Shown here piece after piece: positions 36,884-47,546 of a stretch of DNA of 64,000 bases (positions within the stretch are counted from its first letter, which is position 1; each line of letters begins with the position of its first letter). Origin of the DNA: Coptis chinensis (lineage: Eukaryota; Streptophyta; Magnoliopsida; Ranunculales; Ranunculaceae); contig CM027381.1 of the NCBI GenBank assembly GCA_015680905.1, forward strand, positions 15,725,501 through 15,789,500, written 5' to 3'. Made by a program: the position numbers and the translations under genes. The notes under the pieces are model-generated. The model searched no databases. It had not been told where the DNA came from and saw only the letters and a program-made list of their open reading frames with translations.

Positions 36884-36920
36884 AACCACCCCCAAACAGC
36901 ATTTTGCTTGTTCTCAAACA
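36884..36920 (-). other. Polypurine tract and stem-loop at the 3' LTR of element D
   Basis: On - the order is TTTGTTTG-AGAA-CAAGCAAA (8 bp stem with one G:T-type mismatch), then ATGCTG and TTTGGGGGTGGTT touching the LTR. This is the same layout as in copies A and C. Confidence 0.75.
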
Positions 36921-37002
36921 AATATGAGAAATTAAAATAAGTGACCAAAAATGGAGTTCTAACTAATCTCGTTTCACCGAGTGCTATTGCATTGACCATA
37001 TA

Positions 37003-38602
37003 TGATGTTCACCTTTTTACTAGTGTTAGAGATTTGATTCTCTAATTAGACAAAGTGCGAAAACAAAAAAATTTCCTTACTCATGATATTCGTGTGTATA
37101 GCTTTGAGTAGGGATTTCGAACCATCCTAAGTTTAAGACCACTTACAACTTGTTTTTGCTATTTTAGGAAACTAGTGAGTAAGTTTAAATTATGGATGAA
37201 TTAATACTAACTACTTGGTTTCTTTTAATGCAAAAACTAAAAACTTTAAGTTACGTAAACATGCAACTAAAACAAAGATAAAAATTGACTAAGACAAAAG
37301 TGAAGAGTTAATTTTCCTCATGTGAAGATAACCTCTATTATGTGATTTTAAGTTCTTGCAATCTTAATCTTCCTAGAACTCATAGACAAGTCCTAATAAA
37401 AATTAACTTGATCCCTAACACTATGACTCATCTCTAAGATCATATTGCTAGTATGTAGAACCAAAGCAATGACTTATCTCTAAGCTCATCACTTTGATTC
37501 CTAACTAGACTCTACACCAACTACCATTTTGGGATAGGATGTAGGTCTAGTTATTCTTCCTAAACAACTTACTAAAATCACATCACAAAGGTTATCCCTC
37601 ACATGAGCATCATTAACCTCCCACAAAGGGAAGGATTTAGCTCATGATCCTAGGGATATAAATGAAAGAAGCAAATAGACATGTAAAATGAGGAAGAAGA
37701 AGAAGAAGAGGAATAATAAAAGAACTCACTTGCATTAAAGAGTTTAGATTACATTTAGAACAAGAACACAAAAAGTTCTACCACTAAAACTATTACAAGC
37801 TTTTTTTCATAAAAAACTCAAAAATTAAAACTAAAACTAAAACTACTACTTGCTTCTCTTACTAAGGAGCTAAAACAAATAATGCATGATAAAAGAAAAT
37901 AAGTCAAGGGAGTAAATGAAGTGCATCCCCCCCTTGTTTTGTTTTTTTCTTCCTTTCTTGAATTCTCCCCCTCATCCCATGTGAAAAACACACACACACA
38001 CATTTAATTCACTTTTATCCACCACATTAAAACAAAGTGACACCTTTTTTTTTTTTTTACTATTAACACCTAATTTTATTAATTACATGCAAGGTGTCAA
38101 CTTTGCACCAATAATTTGACATTTTTGTCTTGACATGCTCCATGATTGATGACTCATCTCTTCTTATGGGCCCGAAAGGTGGGTCCATGCGCTATGTCCA
38201 TTGGTTGGTCTGGACGTTGATTTCTGCAATTTCTGGCCTAAGGTAGTGCTAGTCATGCTGATCATCTGGGCAGCTTGCTTGCCGAAATCGGAGTCTAGGT
38301 TAACGAGATATGAGCTCCAAAAGTTTACGCTTTCCTTTACATAGTCCCGTTCTGACTCGATTCTATCATGTTTGAGTCCCCGGCTTTGATCCGTCTTTGT
38401 TTAGCTTCACATGGCTGATTTGGAAGAATTCATATATACATCGTTCCCCGTGCTTTAACGCAGGTTTAACCAATATTTTCATGTTTACTGCGAAGACCTG
38501 CAAAAGCACGAAAATATATTTATTTCATGATTATTAAACACATAATTAACCAAATTTATATGTCTCAATGGGGTTTAATATTACAGTTTTGGGTGCTTAT
38601 CA
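37003..38602 (-). repeat. Solo LTR of a second retrotransposon family inside element D
   Basis: On - it starts TGATAAGCACCCAAAACTG and ends GGTGAACATCA. It interrupts the sequence that reads GACCATATGCAA in the uninterrupted relatives, leaving ATATA (36998-37002) and ATATG (38603-38607) as a 5 bp duplication with one change. The start matches the LTR at 63536 on +. No internal sequence is present, so it arose by LTR-LTR recombination. It includes a long T run near 38047 and a CA run near 37989. Confidence 0.85.
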
Positions 38603-38607
38603 ATATG

Positions 38608-40640
38608 CAATAAGGTCTTAAACCACTAGGAATTCCCTCGTGGATGAGTTATAACATAGTTATCAGACTCGGCTCGGGCCTCGATCAGGTCACTGGGTTG
38701 GTGGTCCAACTAGTGGGTTGGACTGGGTTGAACTGCAGGAAGTATTATATACAAATATATAAATTATTCTATTGTTTAGTAAGGATATTCTTGCTTCAGC
38801 GGACACTATGTCATGTGTATTCCCTTGAACACTACCAATTTTTGTTTTTAAGAATTGTTATTTTCTACGTTCAAATATAACTTTATATTAAAAGTGGAAG
38901 TCACAACAGGTGTGATTGGGTAGGCCAACTAGCAAGCATTTCTGTTAGCTCCACAGGGAGCAAGGATCGACCCCGCAAGTCAGCGTATTAATTTTTCAAT
39001 TTGTGCGATTTGAGAATTAGGTTAATGGCTCGGTCAACTAATAAACCGTCCGGTTTAACTGGGTTTAACGAAAACCGCCTTCATATATACTACAACGACT
39101 AAGAAATAAAATTAATGTTTCCTACTTTATTCTCAGATATCTATACATCTCACTAGCAATGAATACAAAATAATCAATTCGAAATATAAGCTAATAAATG
39201 CATAATAATCAATCATCTATGGATAAATATATATATAATGAACTATGCTATGAAATACAATAACAGGTCTGTTTTTGAAACTTTGGAATAGCGTCCTTAA
39301 GTAGGTCCTCACATATATGTCAAAACAAAAACACTATGATTTTTCCACTCAAATTTCGCTCACTCCAGTGTGCAGTGGGCACACTTTACCTTACAATCTC
39401 AATGACACACAAGGAAGTCGAAGTCAATCAAACACATCTGCCATTTACTATCACATTAACCTATTCCTAATTGAGTTAGAGGTCTTTATTAGGTGTTGTG
39501 GAGATTAGGAGATGGTTTTAAGAATGAAGAAAATGGATATTCAAAAAGGACAAGTCTGAGATAATAGAGTCTTCATATTATGTAACTAGAGAAAACCTTG
39601 TTCTTACTTTGCTTCTACACTTTGTTTCCATCCTTAGCCATTTTTTCTTTTTCTTTTGGCTTTTGATTCCTTTGATTCTATTTTTGGAGTTCTAACTTTT
39701 TATTTTTTTCTCTTTTCTTTGGATGGAAATTTCCTTTTCTTATTTGAAGCAACTAACAAATTCTTGGTTTCACAGGTCTTTCTCTTTTCTATTCTTCATT
39801 TCATCTCTATTCTCAGACTCGTTCAAAAATGGGTAGGCTGACTTTTATTTTTATTTTGTTTTTTAAAAGAGTAAAGGATTTGTGTTTTATGAAATGCTAA
39901 AGAAAGGCTCAGAGGGGCGACTAGCAGAAAATAATTTCATAAGGTTTGAATTTCTGGATATATCGATCCAAAAAGGACCTAAATTCTTGCTTAGGATATG
40001 GTATAGTGATCAAGCAAGTGGACGTGTGATTTCTCTATTCGGAATTTACCTCTCATTTGTGTCATTTCTCAAATATTTTACTCATATAAGGCTTTAGGCT
40101 ATATTCTCACAGGATTTGTAGAATAAGTACTCTAGCCTAGGTTTCAGAAACTTACTGCTAATACAAACATAGATGCTCATACAATATATTTATGGAAAGA
40201 TGCAATGATCATTACCTACATATTAACCTAAATTTCTAAAAACTATTCTAATTTAAAAGCGAACATGAAACTTCTAGATTAATATCATCATGGAGAGAAA
40301 CAATACTAATATTCCTAAGTGTATAGCATAAACTTTTTATTTATATTTTTAATTTTTGAATTTTTTTTACTAGAAAACAAGTGCATATTATACATGTATT
40401 ATATCCTAATAGGTGCCTTAATTTACGCGTGTTTCTATGCCACCCCCAAACAAGAACATGCTTTGTCCTCAAAGTATTAAAATAAGAAGGGTAGGAAATA
40501 CCATGGAAACACATGAAAATTGAAGAACACTTGCAAAACAAATTTAAAACATACTAATATAGATAAATAAAAACAGACGCAACTCTATATGAGTTCCACC
40601 CGTTGAGGGGATAACAAAAATTAAATTGCTTAGGACATAG
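38608..40640 (-). other. Long 3' non-coding region of element D
   Basis: It is collinear in reverse with 770-2500 and 58860-60540, including the T/A-rich tracts near 39640-39730. There is no credible ORF. It contains the internal stem-loop and PPT-like motif at 40438-40474 (CTTTG-AGGA-CAAAG, then TTGTTTGGGGGTGG on -). Confidence 0.7.
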
Positions 40641-40753
40641 GCAGACACGAACAAAAAATAAAACTTACCCCTCATATCCAGAATTTAAATGTTATCCTCC
40701 TCTTCTATAAAGAATTGAGGTTCCTTGGCATTCTGCCACGCCATGATAATTTG

Positions 40754-41620
40754 TCAGGCCTCATGCCATTTATCATCTATAAGTGCTAACCTATTAAGCG
40801 CCACTTGGTCGGATGGGGTGTAAGGGGCAACCCAATTAGGTTGTAGCCTCCACCCCTGCCAAGTCATTACACGGAATGAGCATATAATGCAATTGGTGGG
40901 TCTTACGATGTCAACCTCAACCCAATCCGTGAAACGGGTACAAAACTCAGGAAAGAAACATAGCATTATTGGGCAAACCAGGATAGGCATAAGAAGGTAC
41001 TTATGCCTCATACTATGGCCTTGTGCTAAACTTAACATTAAGGTCAGGGGAAGGTTATAGAGCATACGTCCCTCAGCTAGAAAAAGGAAAACGTCACAAG
41101 TGGCGTCATTCGCAGAAAAAAAATGTCATTCCCCTAAGATATTTAGCATGATAAAAAACATAACAGTGCCCACGTTAAGGGACAAGCTACCAAGGGCTAC
41201 GTTATATTGCCCTTGGTCCTCTACACAAAAAATTTCTGCCCCATAGGTCTCATGCAAAAACTCATAGTTGTATGTATACATATTATCAACCTAATAGCCC
41301 CATGAGTCTTGGATTTCAGTAGGCATTAAAAGTCCATAGCAAAGGCCAACAAGAACTTAGTTATGTCCATTATTTCATCATCAATGGTGACATAGAACAC
41401 TTGTTCTCCATCCAGTCAATCAAAAAAGTTACAATGATTATAAAAATAAGCTGTAAGTGCAGGATAATATAGTTCATCAGGGCTTACCATTAGAGGCTGC
41501 CATCCTGCCTATATAATCAAGTCGTGGACCAAGATCCATACATGTCACTCGTGAACAAATCTTCGAAGGACATCTCCGGTATGATATGAGGAGACTTCAT
41601 ATCAAACAAACACACTCTAG
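40754..41620 (-). pseudogene. Downstream Athila ORF remnant of element D
   Basis: The piece at 40754-41065 reads RVMTWQGWRLQPNWVAPYTP and SDQVALNRLALIDDKW, matching copies A and C. Further upstream on - to about 41600 (MSFEDLF; DWMEN then TIDDE-like words) it follows the same ORF but with stops and frame changes. It is likely the ATHILA ORF1/env-like gene of uncertain role. Confidence 0.6.
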
Positions 41621-41684
41621 AACTCCTGGAAGTAACTGCGGAAGATCCCACAAATCAGAACTGGAGTTGTGTTGAGGTGAAGGC

Positions 41685-41815
41685 GCAGGCGCGCTTCGGA
41701 TAGCCTATAGAAAGGTGCGGGTGCGCTCTGGCTTGGCAAGAATTCCAGTGTTTTGGGGGCGTGCGCACTCTAAGTATAGGCACAATAAGGGGCGTGCACG
41801 CTCCGTGTACTAGAA
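41685..41815 (-). repeat. Leader-like GC-rich segment ahead of the downstream ORF (element D)
   Basis: On - it holds GCGCACGCCCCCAAAACACT, GAGCGCACCCGCACCTTTCTA and AAGCGCGCCTGCGCC in that order. The 5' leader of the same element (45940-46020) has the same order: CCGCGCCCAAAGTACT, AAGCGCGCCCGCGCCTTTCTA and AAGCGCGCCCGCACCC. The GC-rich sequence stands out against the AT-rich surroundings. 41830-42770 holds no supported ORF. Confidence 0.75.
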
Positions 41816-42778
41816 GTGCTCTGAAGTGAAATTCCTTATAAAAATAAGAGGTGCAAAGTGAGAGGTGTGATGCTAAGTTGAGAGTGAACCCTGTATTTAT
41901 AGAGGACTATTTTCTAAGTTCCACAAGTTGCCCAACTAGTTAAGGCAATATGATGGAAAAAGACATATCTAAAACCAAAATAGAAACAAACCAGATGCAT
42001 ACTCCAAAACCAAACCAGTAGTTTTTTGGCTAGAATTAAAATAGCAATCATCTAGTCACTACTCCTTGAGGTTGCACCAAACAACACTAGCTAATTCTAG
42101 CTACACCAATTTAGCAACATACTCACATAAACCGATCATTATCAAGCAGGCAATAATATTTCGAAAAAAATACGTGGATATGATTAGAGGCATTTCTAAA
42201 TAAATAAGTCCACCCTCAAACAAGTTGGAAGGGTGGGATTCACGATACAAAACATAGCATATGCCGGAATTTAAAACAACTTCAAATATAAAATAACAAA
42301 TACATAATTCAATATTAGCTACTTAACTAAACAATTCGGAATCAAAATCTACTAAAAATAGGGAAAATAATCTTAACACAACAATAATACAATAAAACTA
42401 GCCACGAGATAAGGACGGAATAAAAATAGAAAGTTGAGTGATCAAGAATGGAAAAACCAAACACCATACCACCAAACAAATTTTTAAAAATAGGGTTTAG
42501 AAAATTTGTTTTAAACGTGGGTCTTTTAAAGTCAGATTCCCGAGACTTACTAGACTAAAACATGTATTCACATGCAGTTTTCCATATATCAATCATCTAA
42601 AGAGTTGCGGGTCTGTCTATAAATAATTTACACGAACTGTAAACTAAAACAAAATTAGACACTAAGATTTCCTATAACATGGCATAGCAGAATGAGAGTG
42701 AATATTAATGGATCTATGACCTAACCTAGCATGCAATTTCTTCTATTTTCTCCGACGAAAGGGTAGCCAAGTGAATGA

Positions 42779-43382
42779 TCATAAAAAAATGGATGGTTGT
42801 GGAAGATATGTGGGATATGGAAAGGTTTTAGAAGGAAGGAATAGAAAAAATAAGAATGTGGGTTTAGCACAAAACTCATTGGTGGCATCGGTTGGTATAA
42901 TCACACATCTGAAAATGAAAGGGTCTGGTGGCTTATCCTTGGTTATGATTTCCATATCAGGAGGGTTTAAATAATCATGAAGTATAGGAGAAGCAAGAGG
43001 GTCAAGTGCAAACTCAAGGTTCCTTTGAAAAGGTGGAAGGTGGTGAATATTGGTGATGGAAGGTGAAAGCGTGACATTAGGATGTGATGTGGGTGAATAA
43101 TGGATGTTGATAGGGAGACTCGCGAGGTGGCAAAGAAGAGTTGCAAAAGAGTCAAAAGAAATCTTTCTCGATTTCATCTACATACAGGGAGTCATCATCA
43201 AAGTCGGAATTTCCGAAGGAAAGGAATTGGTGCATCTGATTCTTAGGAAACGTGTTGTTGAAATAATCTTGAGCTAAGCTCTCGATCATGCTAACTTCTC
43301 CATCGATAGTCGTATCGGGTAACTGTTTCATCATTTTGAAAACATTCACCTCAATAGAAAGGTGTCCAAAGGACATGGACAT
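42779..43382 (-). pseudogene. Post-protease tail of the element D polyprotein
   Basis: From 43382 on - it reads SMSFGHLSIEVNVFKMMKQL, the usual continuation after an Athila protease, then acidic sequence (SDFDDDSLYVDEIEKDFF). Another frame gives PPFQRNLEFALDPLASPILH and DKPPDPFIF. The last two words recur in element C (54440-54560). Where a reverse transcriptase should begin there is none, only this tail. Confidence 0.6.
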
Positions 43383-44367
43383 CGAACCATCGTCGGCAGT
43401 TTATGAGCGCGTTGGCAGTTGCCAAGAAAGGACGCCCTAAAATGATAGGAACAGAGTCATTAGCGACTTCTGTGTCTAGGATAACAAAGTCTGCTAGGTA
43501 GTAAAAATCTTGAACTTTAACCAGCATGTTTTCAACAACACCCTTAGGATACTTAATAGAACGATCAGATAATTGCAACGTCATTTTAGTTGGTTGCATC
43601 TCTTTTAAGCCTATTTGTTTATATAGATAATAAGGGAGTAAGTTAACACTCGCCCCTAGGTCTAATAGAGCAGTTGTCATGTGAGTATCCCCTAAGGTGC
43701 ATTGTACAGTAGAACGACTAGGGTCCTTGTACTTAACGATTCCATTGTGTTCAGATAACGTGGGAAACTGTTTAGTTAAAAATGCGTCTTTTGGAATGTT
43801 TGTTTTGCGCCTAGTAGTGCACAACTCTTTTAGAAACTTAGCATGTTGTGATAATTTTTTAATAGCTTGAAGAAAAGGTTGGTTTATCGTTAGATTTTTA
43901 AAAACTTCCCTAATCTCGTCAAAATTTGTATTCTTGTGTAATATGGCTAGTCTTTGGGGAAACGGTAGGTTCTCTTTATATTTAGCATATGGATCAATAG
44001 GTGCTTTAACCTTGGCTGCTTTCCTCTTGGGTTGAGATTTAACTAGTACCTCTACAAGAGTAGGATCTTCAGTTATTACTTCGGTATCTAGTAAATTATC
44101 AAGAGTAGTGACCACTTGTGGGGTAACAACTAGCATAGTTACGGCATTATCAACCACTCTGCCAAAATGGAGAGTGGTGATGGCATTTAACTCACCTACG
44201 TTTATATTATCATTACTAGTATTACCAGTTACTTCAAAGGCTGTGTTTAGCATTTTAGGATTAGGTATAGCTTGACCTGGAAACACACCTTTGGGTTGGG
44301 CTTTCTCTTGGGTTAACTGTTGGATGGAATGATTAATAGATTGTAAAATCTGTTGGTTAGCCTGCAT
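43351..44367 (-). CDS. Athila-like gag linker and aspartic protease (element D)
   Basis: 338 residues. The N-terminal half is a gag-protease linker (LPFPQRLAILHK, FKNLTINQPFLQAIKKL, HAKFLKELCTTRR are typical Athila words). The retropepsin follows: TALLDLGASVNLLPYYLYKQ with the DLGAS active site usual in this lineage, then LQLSDRSIKYPKGVVENMLV, FVILDTE and PIILGRPFLATANALINCR. The protease would cut the polyprotein during particle assembly. A frame change right after INCR separates it from its continuation at 43382. It is the longest intact retroelement ORF in the window. Confidence 0.88.
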   Translation of the reverse strand: MQANQQILQSINHSIQQLTQEKAQPKGVFPGQAIPNPKMLNTAFEVTGNTSNDNINVGELNAITTLHFGRVVDNAVTMLVVTPQVVTTLDNLLDTEVITEDPTLVEVLVKSQPKRKAAKVKAPIDPYAKYKENLPFPQRLAILHKNTNFDEIREVFKNLTINQPFLQAIKKLSQHAKFLKELCTTRRKTNIPKDAFLTKQFPTLSEHNGIVKYKDPSRSTVQCTLGDTHMTTALLDLGASVNLLPYYLYKQIGLKEMQPTKMTLQLSDRSIKYPKGVVENMLVKVQDFYYLADFVILDTEVANDSVPIILGRPFLATANALINCRRWFDVHVLWTPFY

Positions 44368-44517
44368 GTAAGCTTCGAAACGATTCGGTTGTGAAGGTGT
44401 AGTGACTGGAACTATCTCATATTGATTATTAACGGGTGGGTGGTTGCGATAGTTATTATTAATCGGAACAATACCTCTATTAGCATTATAATTATTATTA
44501 TAATTATTATAATTACC

Positions 44518-44877
44518 TTATCCTTGCCCTTGTCTCGGTGGAGCTTGGTTGTAATTGTTTGCTAGCCTAAAATTTTGATTATTAAACCCCAGAGGTGTAA
44601 CTTGGTGATTATTTCGCCAACGAAAGTTGGGGTGTTGTCTCCAAGGTGGGTTAGGTTTGCTATTTATGGAACAAACATTATCCGGCTGTGCGGGTGGTTG
44701 TTCATAGAGGAGAGGACAATAGGATTCGGAATGCTCAAGGCTGTAACAGAAATTACATGGAAGAGTGTTGACGTTCATGATAGGAGTAGGCTTATGTTGA
44801 ATAGAAATGGCTTCTACCTTTTTAGTGAGAGATTCGATTAGAGTTATAAGCTCGGGATCAGATTTAACCTCAAACAT
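44518..44877 (-). pseudogene. Gag zinc-knuckle segment (element D)
   Basis: Starts MFEVKSDPELITLIESLTKK and carries CNFCYSLEHSESYC, a CX2CX4HX4C nucleic-acid-binding knuckle, then an Asn/Gln/Pro-rich tail. It is separated from the capsid part by a stretch with a C/G homopolymer (44931-44942) and a stop, and from the protease ORF by AT-rich tandem TTATTA-type repeats (44450-44520). Confidence 0.8.
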
Positions 44878-44948
44878 ACTGGCAGCCTTAACTGTGGAAG
44901 AAGAATTACTGGACTAGGGGATATCATTACCCCCCCCCCCCTAGTTAT

Positions 44949-45680
44949 TTAGTTATTTTGACGTTTAGATTGATCTTCTAAAAACCTATAAGCATTTGAG
45001 GCACCTTTACGAAGGAAACTAGCCCCAGTCATTATATTAAGAACCTCTTTATAGTGATGTAAAAGCCCTTTGAAAAAGGCACAAACAAGCGTGTCTTTCA
45101 CAAGGTTATGATATGGACACTCGATGAGAAGATCAGTGAAATGATTCAAGGCCTCTGAAAAGGATTCATGAGGATTATGGCGGAAGAAATGAATTTTTTG
45201 AAGCATTTCATCTGTCTTTAGTGGTGGGTAAAACTGTTCCATGAACAATTGAACAAGTTTGGCCCATGAGTCCACAAAATTAGGCGCTTGGGCAGTTAAC
45301 CAAGATGCCGCTTTATTGGCTAGGGTGAAAAGAAACACCCTTAATTTAGTCTGTTCTAAACCTACGATAGGATGATGAAATGTGGTAAGAACTTGTTCAA
45401 TCTTATGCATATGCTGATAAGGCTTCTCGTGGTCTAAACCATGAAAAACCGGTAACAAATTAATTATATTCGGGGGGATTCGAAAATCCCCCACTGGGTC
45501 TGCAAGAACGATGCAAGACTTAGGTCTATCATTAAGGGCCTTGTAAAAATCGGAGAGAGGAGTCTCTGTTTCGTCAGCTATTGAAGCAGGTGTAGTGTGT
45601 GGTATTCTAGATAGGCGTGTGCGTTGACACTTACGATAAATAACAGAATATGGTTTCCTAGTACCAGACCTTAATCTCAT
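44949..45680 (-). CDS. Athila-like gag, capsid part (element D)
   Basis: 243 residues starting MRLRSGTRKPYSVIYRK. The retrotransposon-gag domain is clear: FRIPPNIINLLPVFHGLDHE, then KLRVFLFTLANKAASWL, FMEQFYPPLKT, HESFSEALNHFTDLLIECPY and FFKGLLHHYKEVLNIMTGAS. It forms the virus-like particle that packages element RNA. The frame is open over this whole length. Confidence 0.88.
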   Translation of the reverse strand: MRLRSGTRKPYSVIYRKCQRTRLSRIPHTTPASIADETETPLSDFYKALNDRPKSCIVLADPVGDFRIPPNIINLLPVFHGLDHEKPYQHMHKIEQVLTTFHHPIVGLEQTKLRVFLFTLANKAASWLTAQAPNFVDSWAKLVQLFMEQFYPPLKTDEMLQKIHFFRHNPHESFSEALNHFTDLLIECPYHNLVKDTLVCAFFKGLLHHYKEVLNIMTGASFLRKGASNAYRFLEDQSKRQNN

Positions 45681-45939
45681 GCAAGGCTAAGGCCAATATG
45701 AATATAAACCGTGAACAACAGTCAAAACAACCCTGATATACTAGAATTAAACACTCTTCTGACAGAAAAGGCGAGGAGTGGAAGTAGGAGTACCTGAATG
45801 CCTCCTTGCGACGCGTTTGAATAACGTCTTGTATACGCAATCTCAGTGTATTTATGAAGTTGGAAACAATGAATAACTTGAAGGAAGAAAGTTAGAAACT
45901 AACCGGTGAAAAATTAGGCTTTCATCAGAATGGGTGCGG

Positions 45940-46020
45940 GCGCGCTTGGAAACAGGCGTAGAAAGGCGCGGGCGCGCTTAAGAAATAGAGTACTTTGGGC
46001 GCGGACGTGCTCAGTGTAGA
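45940..46020 (-). repeat. GC-rich leader segment ahead of gag (element D)
   Basis: On - it contains CCGCGCCCAAAGTACT and two copies of AAGCGCGCCCGC(G/A)CC separated by about 20 nt. It lies between the primer site and gag and has a relative at 41685-41815 ahead of the downstream ORF. Confidence 0.75.
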
Positions 46021-46142
46021 ATTCGGAAAAAAATAAATTTCTGAACCAAATAAACACAGTTAGAACCAAACAAGGGTGGGTAGGTTTAATGGGGTTTTGG
46101 TAAGATCGAAAATACGAATGGAAACGAATCTAAACAAAACTA

Positions 46143-46159
46143 AGATGGCAAAGGCACCA
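46143..46159 (-). other. Primer binding site of element D
   Basis: Two bases past the 5' LTR end on -, TGGTGCCTTTGCCATCT resembles TGGCGCCGTTGCCGG, the tRNA-Asp-type primer site described for Athila elements. The match is imperfect. Confidence 0.65.
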
Positions 46160-46161
46160 CT

Positions 46162-47546
46162 TGATAATTTGTAAAACAATAGTTTTACCTACTCATAACT
46201 AGTTATGCTAGGAATAAGTAAAACTAAAAGTTATTTTACTACTATATGATCAAAGTTATCTACTCTCGATTATCATGTAATATGTAGAGTAGAGAATTCG
46301 TTCCACTTTTAGTTTATTTAGACGTAAGTTTCACTAGTTTAATCTATTCTAACAAAACCAATGAGAGTAATAGATTGTGATTATACTAATATGGTGATTG
46401 AACTAATTAAGATGTTTTAACTTATACTATAGAAATCAAATACTAAGATGTCAATATGGAGAAGGGATTAGGGGGATTTGATTCCACTTAGATAAATTCT
46501 TAATATGCTAGTGTAGTTTATTGCAATCCTAACCAATAAAGATTAAGTAATTGATCCCTAATTATTCATGGCAATCTCTACCAACTAATAATTAGCATGT
46601 GAGGAAGTTCAACCCATTCTCATAGTGAATCAACTAACCTACTAGAGTGAAACTCTTAAATGCAATAATTCTAACTAACACATCAAGTCTTTATTAAAGC
46701 TTCATCAAACCCCTCTAATAGAGGTTTAGCTAGAAGTCATTAGACTATCATTAATAGATAAATAAGAAGAAGACATAATGAAGAACAATAACTTAGATTT
46801 TATTAATCTAATAGAATAGAGTTTAAGAATTAAAAACTATATTAAAAACTAAGTATTGAATAATCAACTAACTTAAAACTAATGAAAGAGTTATATGAAT
46901 TAAATCCTAGGTATGAATTATTCTAAAAACTAAAACTAAGTCTAAATCTAAGTATTCTAGGTAGACTAAGAGTTTGGCCTTAGTCCTCTTTATATAGGAG
47001 ACGGCTAGGTCTAAAATTTCATGCATGGGCTTTGGAGTCATGTTTTGGGCCATGAAATCAAGCCCAAAACCTAATTACATATGTCTAAAAAGGGATTCTC
47101 TGCTGGAAATTACTGCAATAGCCTTTTTGTCCACCATTGCTCCTCTTATTAGGTGAAGGCTTAGACTATTAGAAAGCTCTTTCTAAGCCAGTCGTTTTGA
47201 CATATAATAGGCCCGATTCCGAGGTCTGAGTCCAAAAATACGACCTGCAGAAGTTCTATTGACTTTTCTGTTCTATTTATGTCCGCGTTGACTTTGATTT
47301 TTCAGCTTTGACCGGGATTTAAAAAGGTTTTTTCTCCTAGAATCTTGGCCTTTAATCATAGAACTTCTTAACAACCAACCTTTGCTCCTTTATCTCGTAA
47401 AAGTGACATATTTCTTCACATATTGGTCTCCAATACCTGAAATACCCAAAAACACGTAAACAGTACTAACTCTTATTTATTATACACATAATTGATCTAA
47501 ATGTAATATTATTAAGGGTTAAAACTACAATTTTGGGCTCTTATCA
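46162..47546 (-). repeat. 5' LTR of element D
   Basis: On - it starts TGATAAGAGCCCAAAATTGTAG and ends GGTAAAACTATTGTTTTACAAATTATCA-like sequence. It closely matches 35513-36883, differing by scattered substitutions and short indels, so the insertion is fairly recent but not new. Confidence 0.9.

Larger units (their letters stand above)
35513..47546 (-). mobile_element. Full-length Athila-like element D, RT-less
   Basis: LTRs in the same orientation lie at 46162-47546 (5') and 35513-36883 (3'), flanked by CATAT (35508-35512) and CACAT (47547-47551), a 5 bp duplication with one change. Between them, reading on -: primer site, gag, zinc-knuckle segment, protease, a short unknown tail, a GC-rich leader-like segment, a downstream ORF remnant, an internal stem-loop/PPT-like motif, a long non-coding stretch holding a solo LTR, and the final stem-loop/PPT. 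There are no RT, RNase H or integrase motifs. Without the solo LTR the element is about 10.4 kb. Confidence 0.88.

Noticed and set aside
43351..44367. Protease ORF as a host gene because its frame is long and open
   Set aside because: It lies between matched LTRs next to gag and has the Athila protease pattern.
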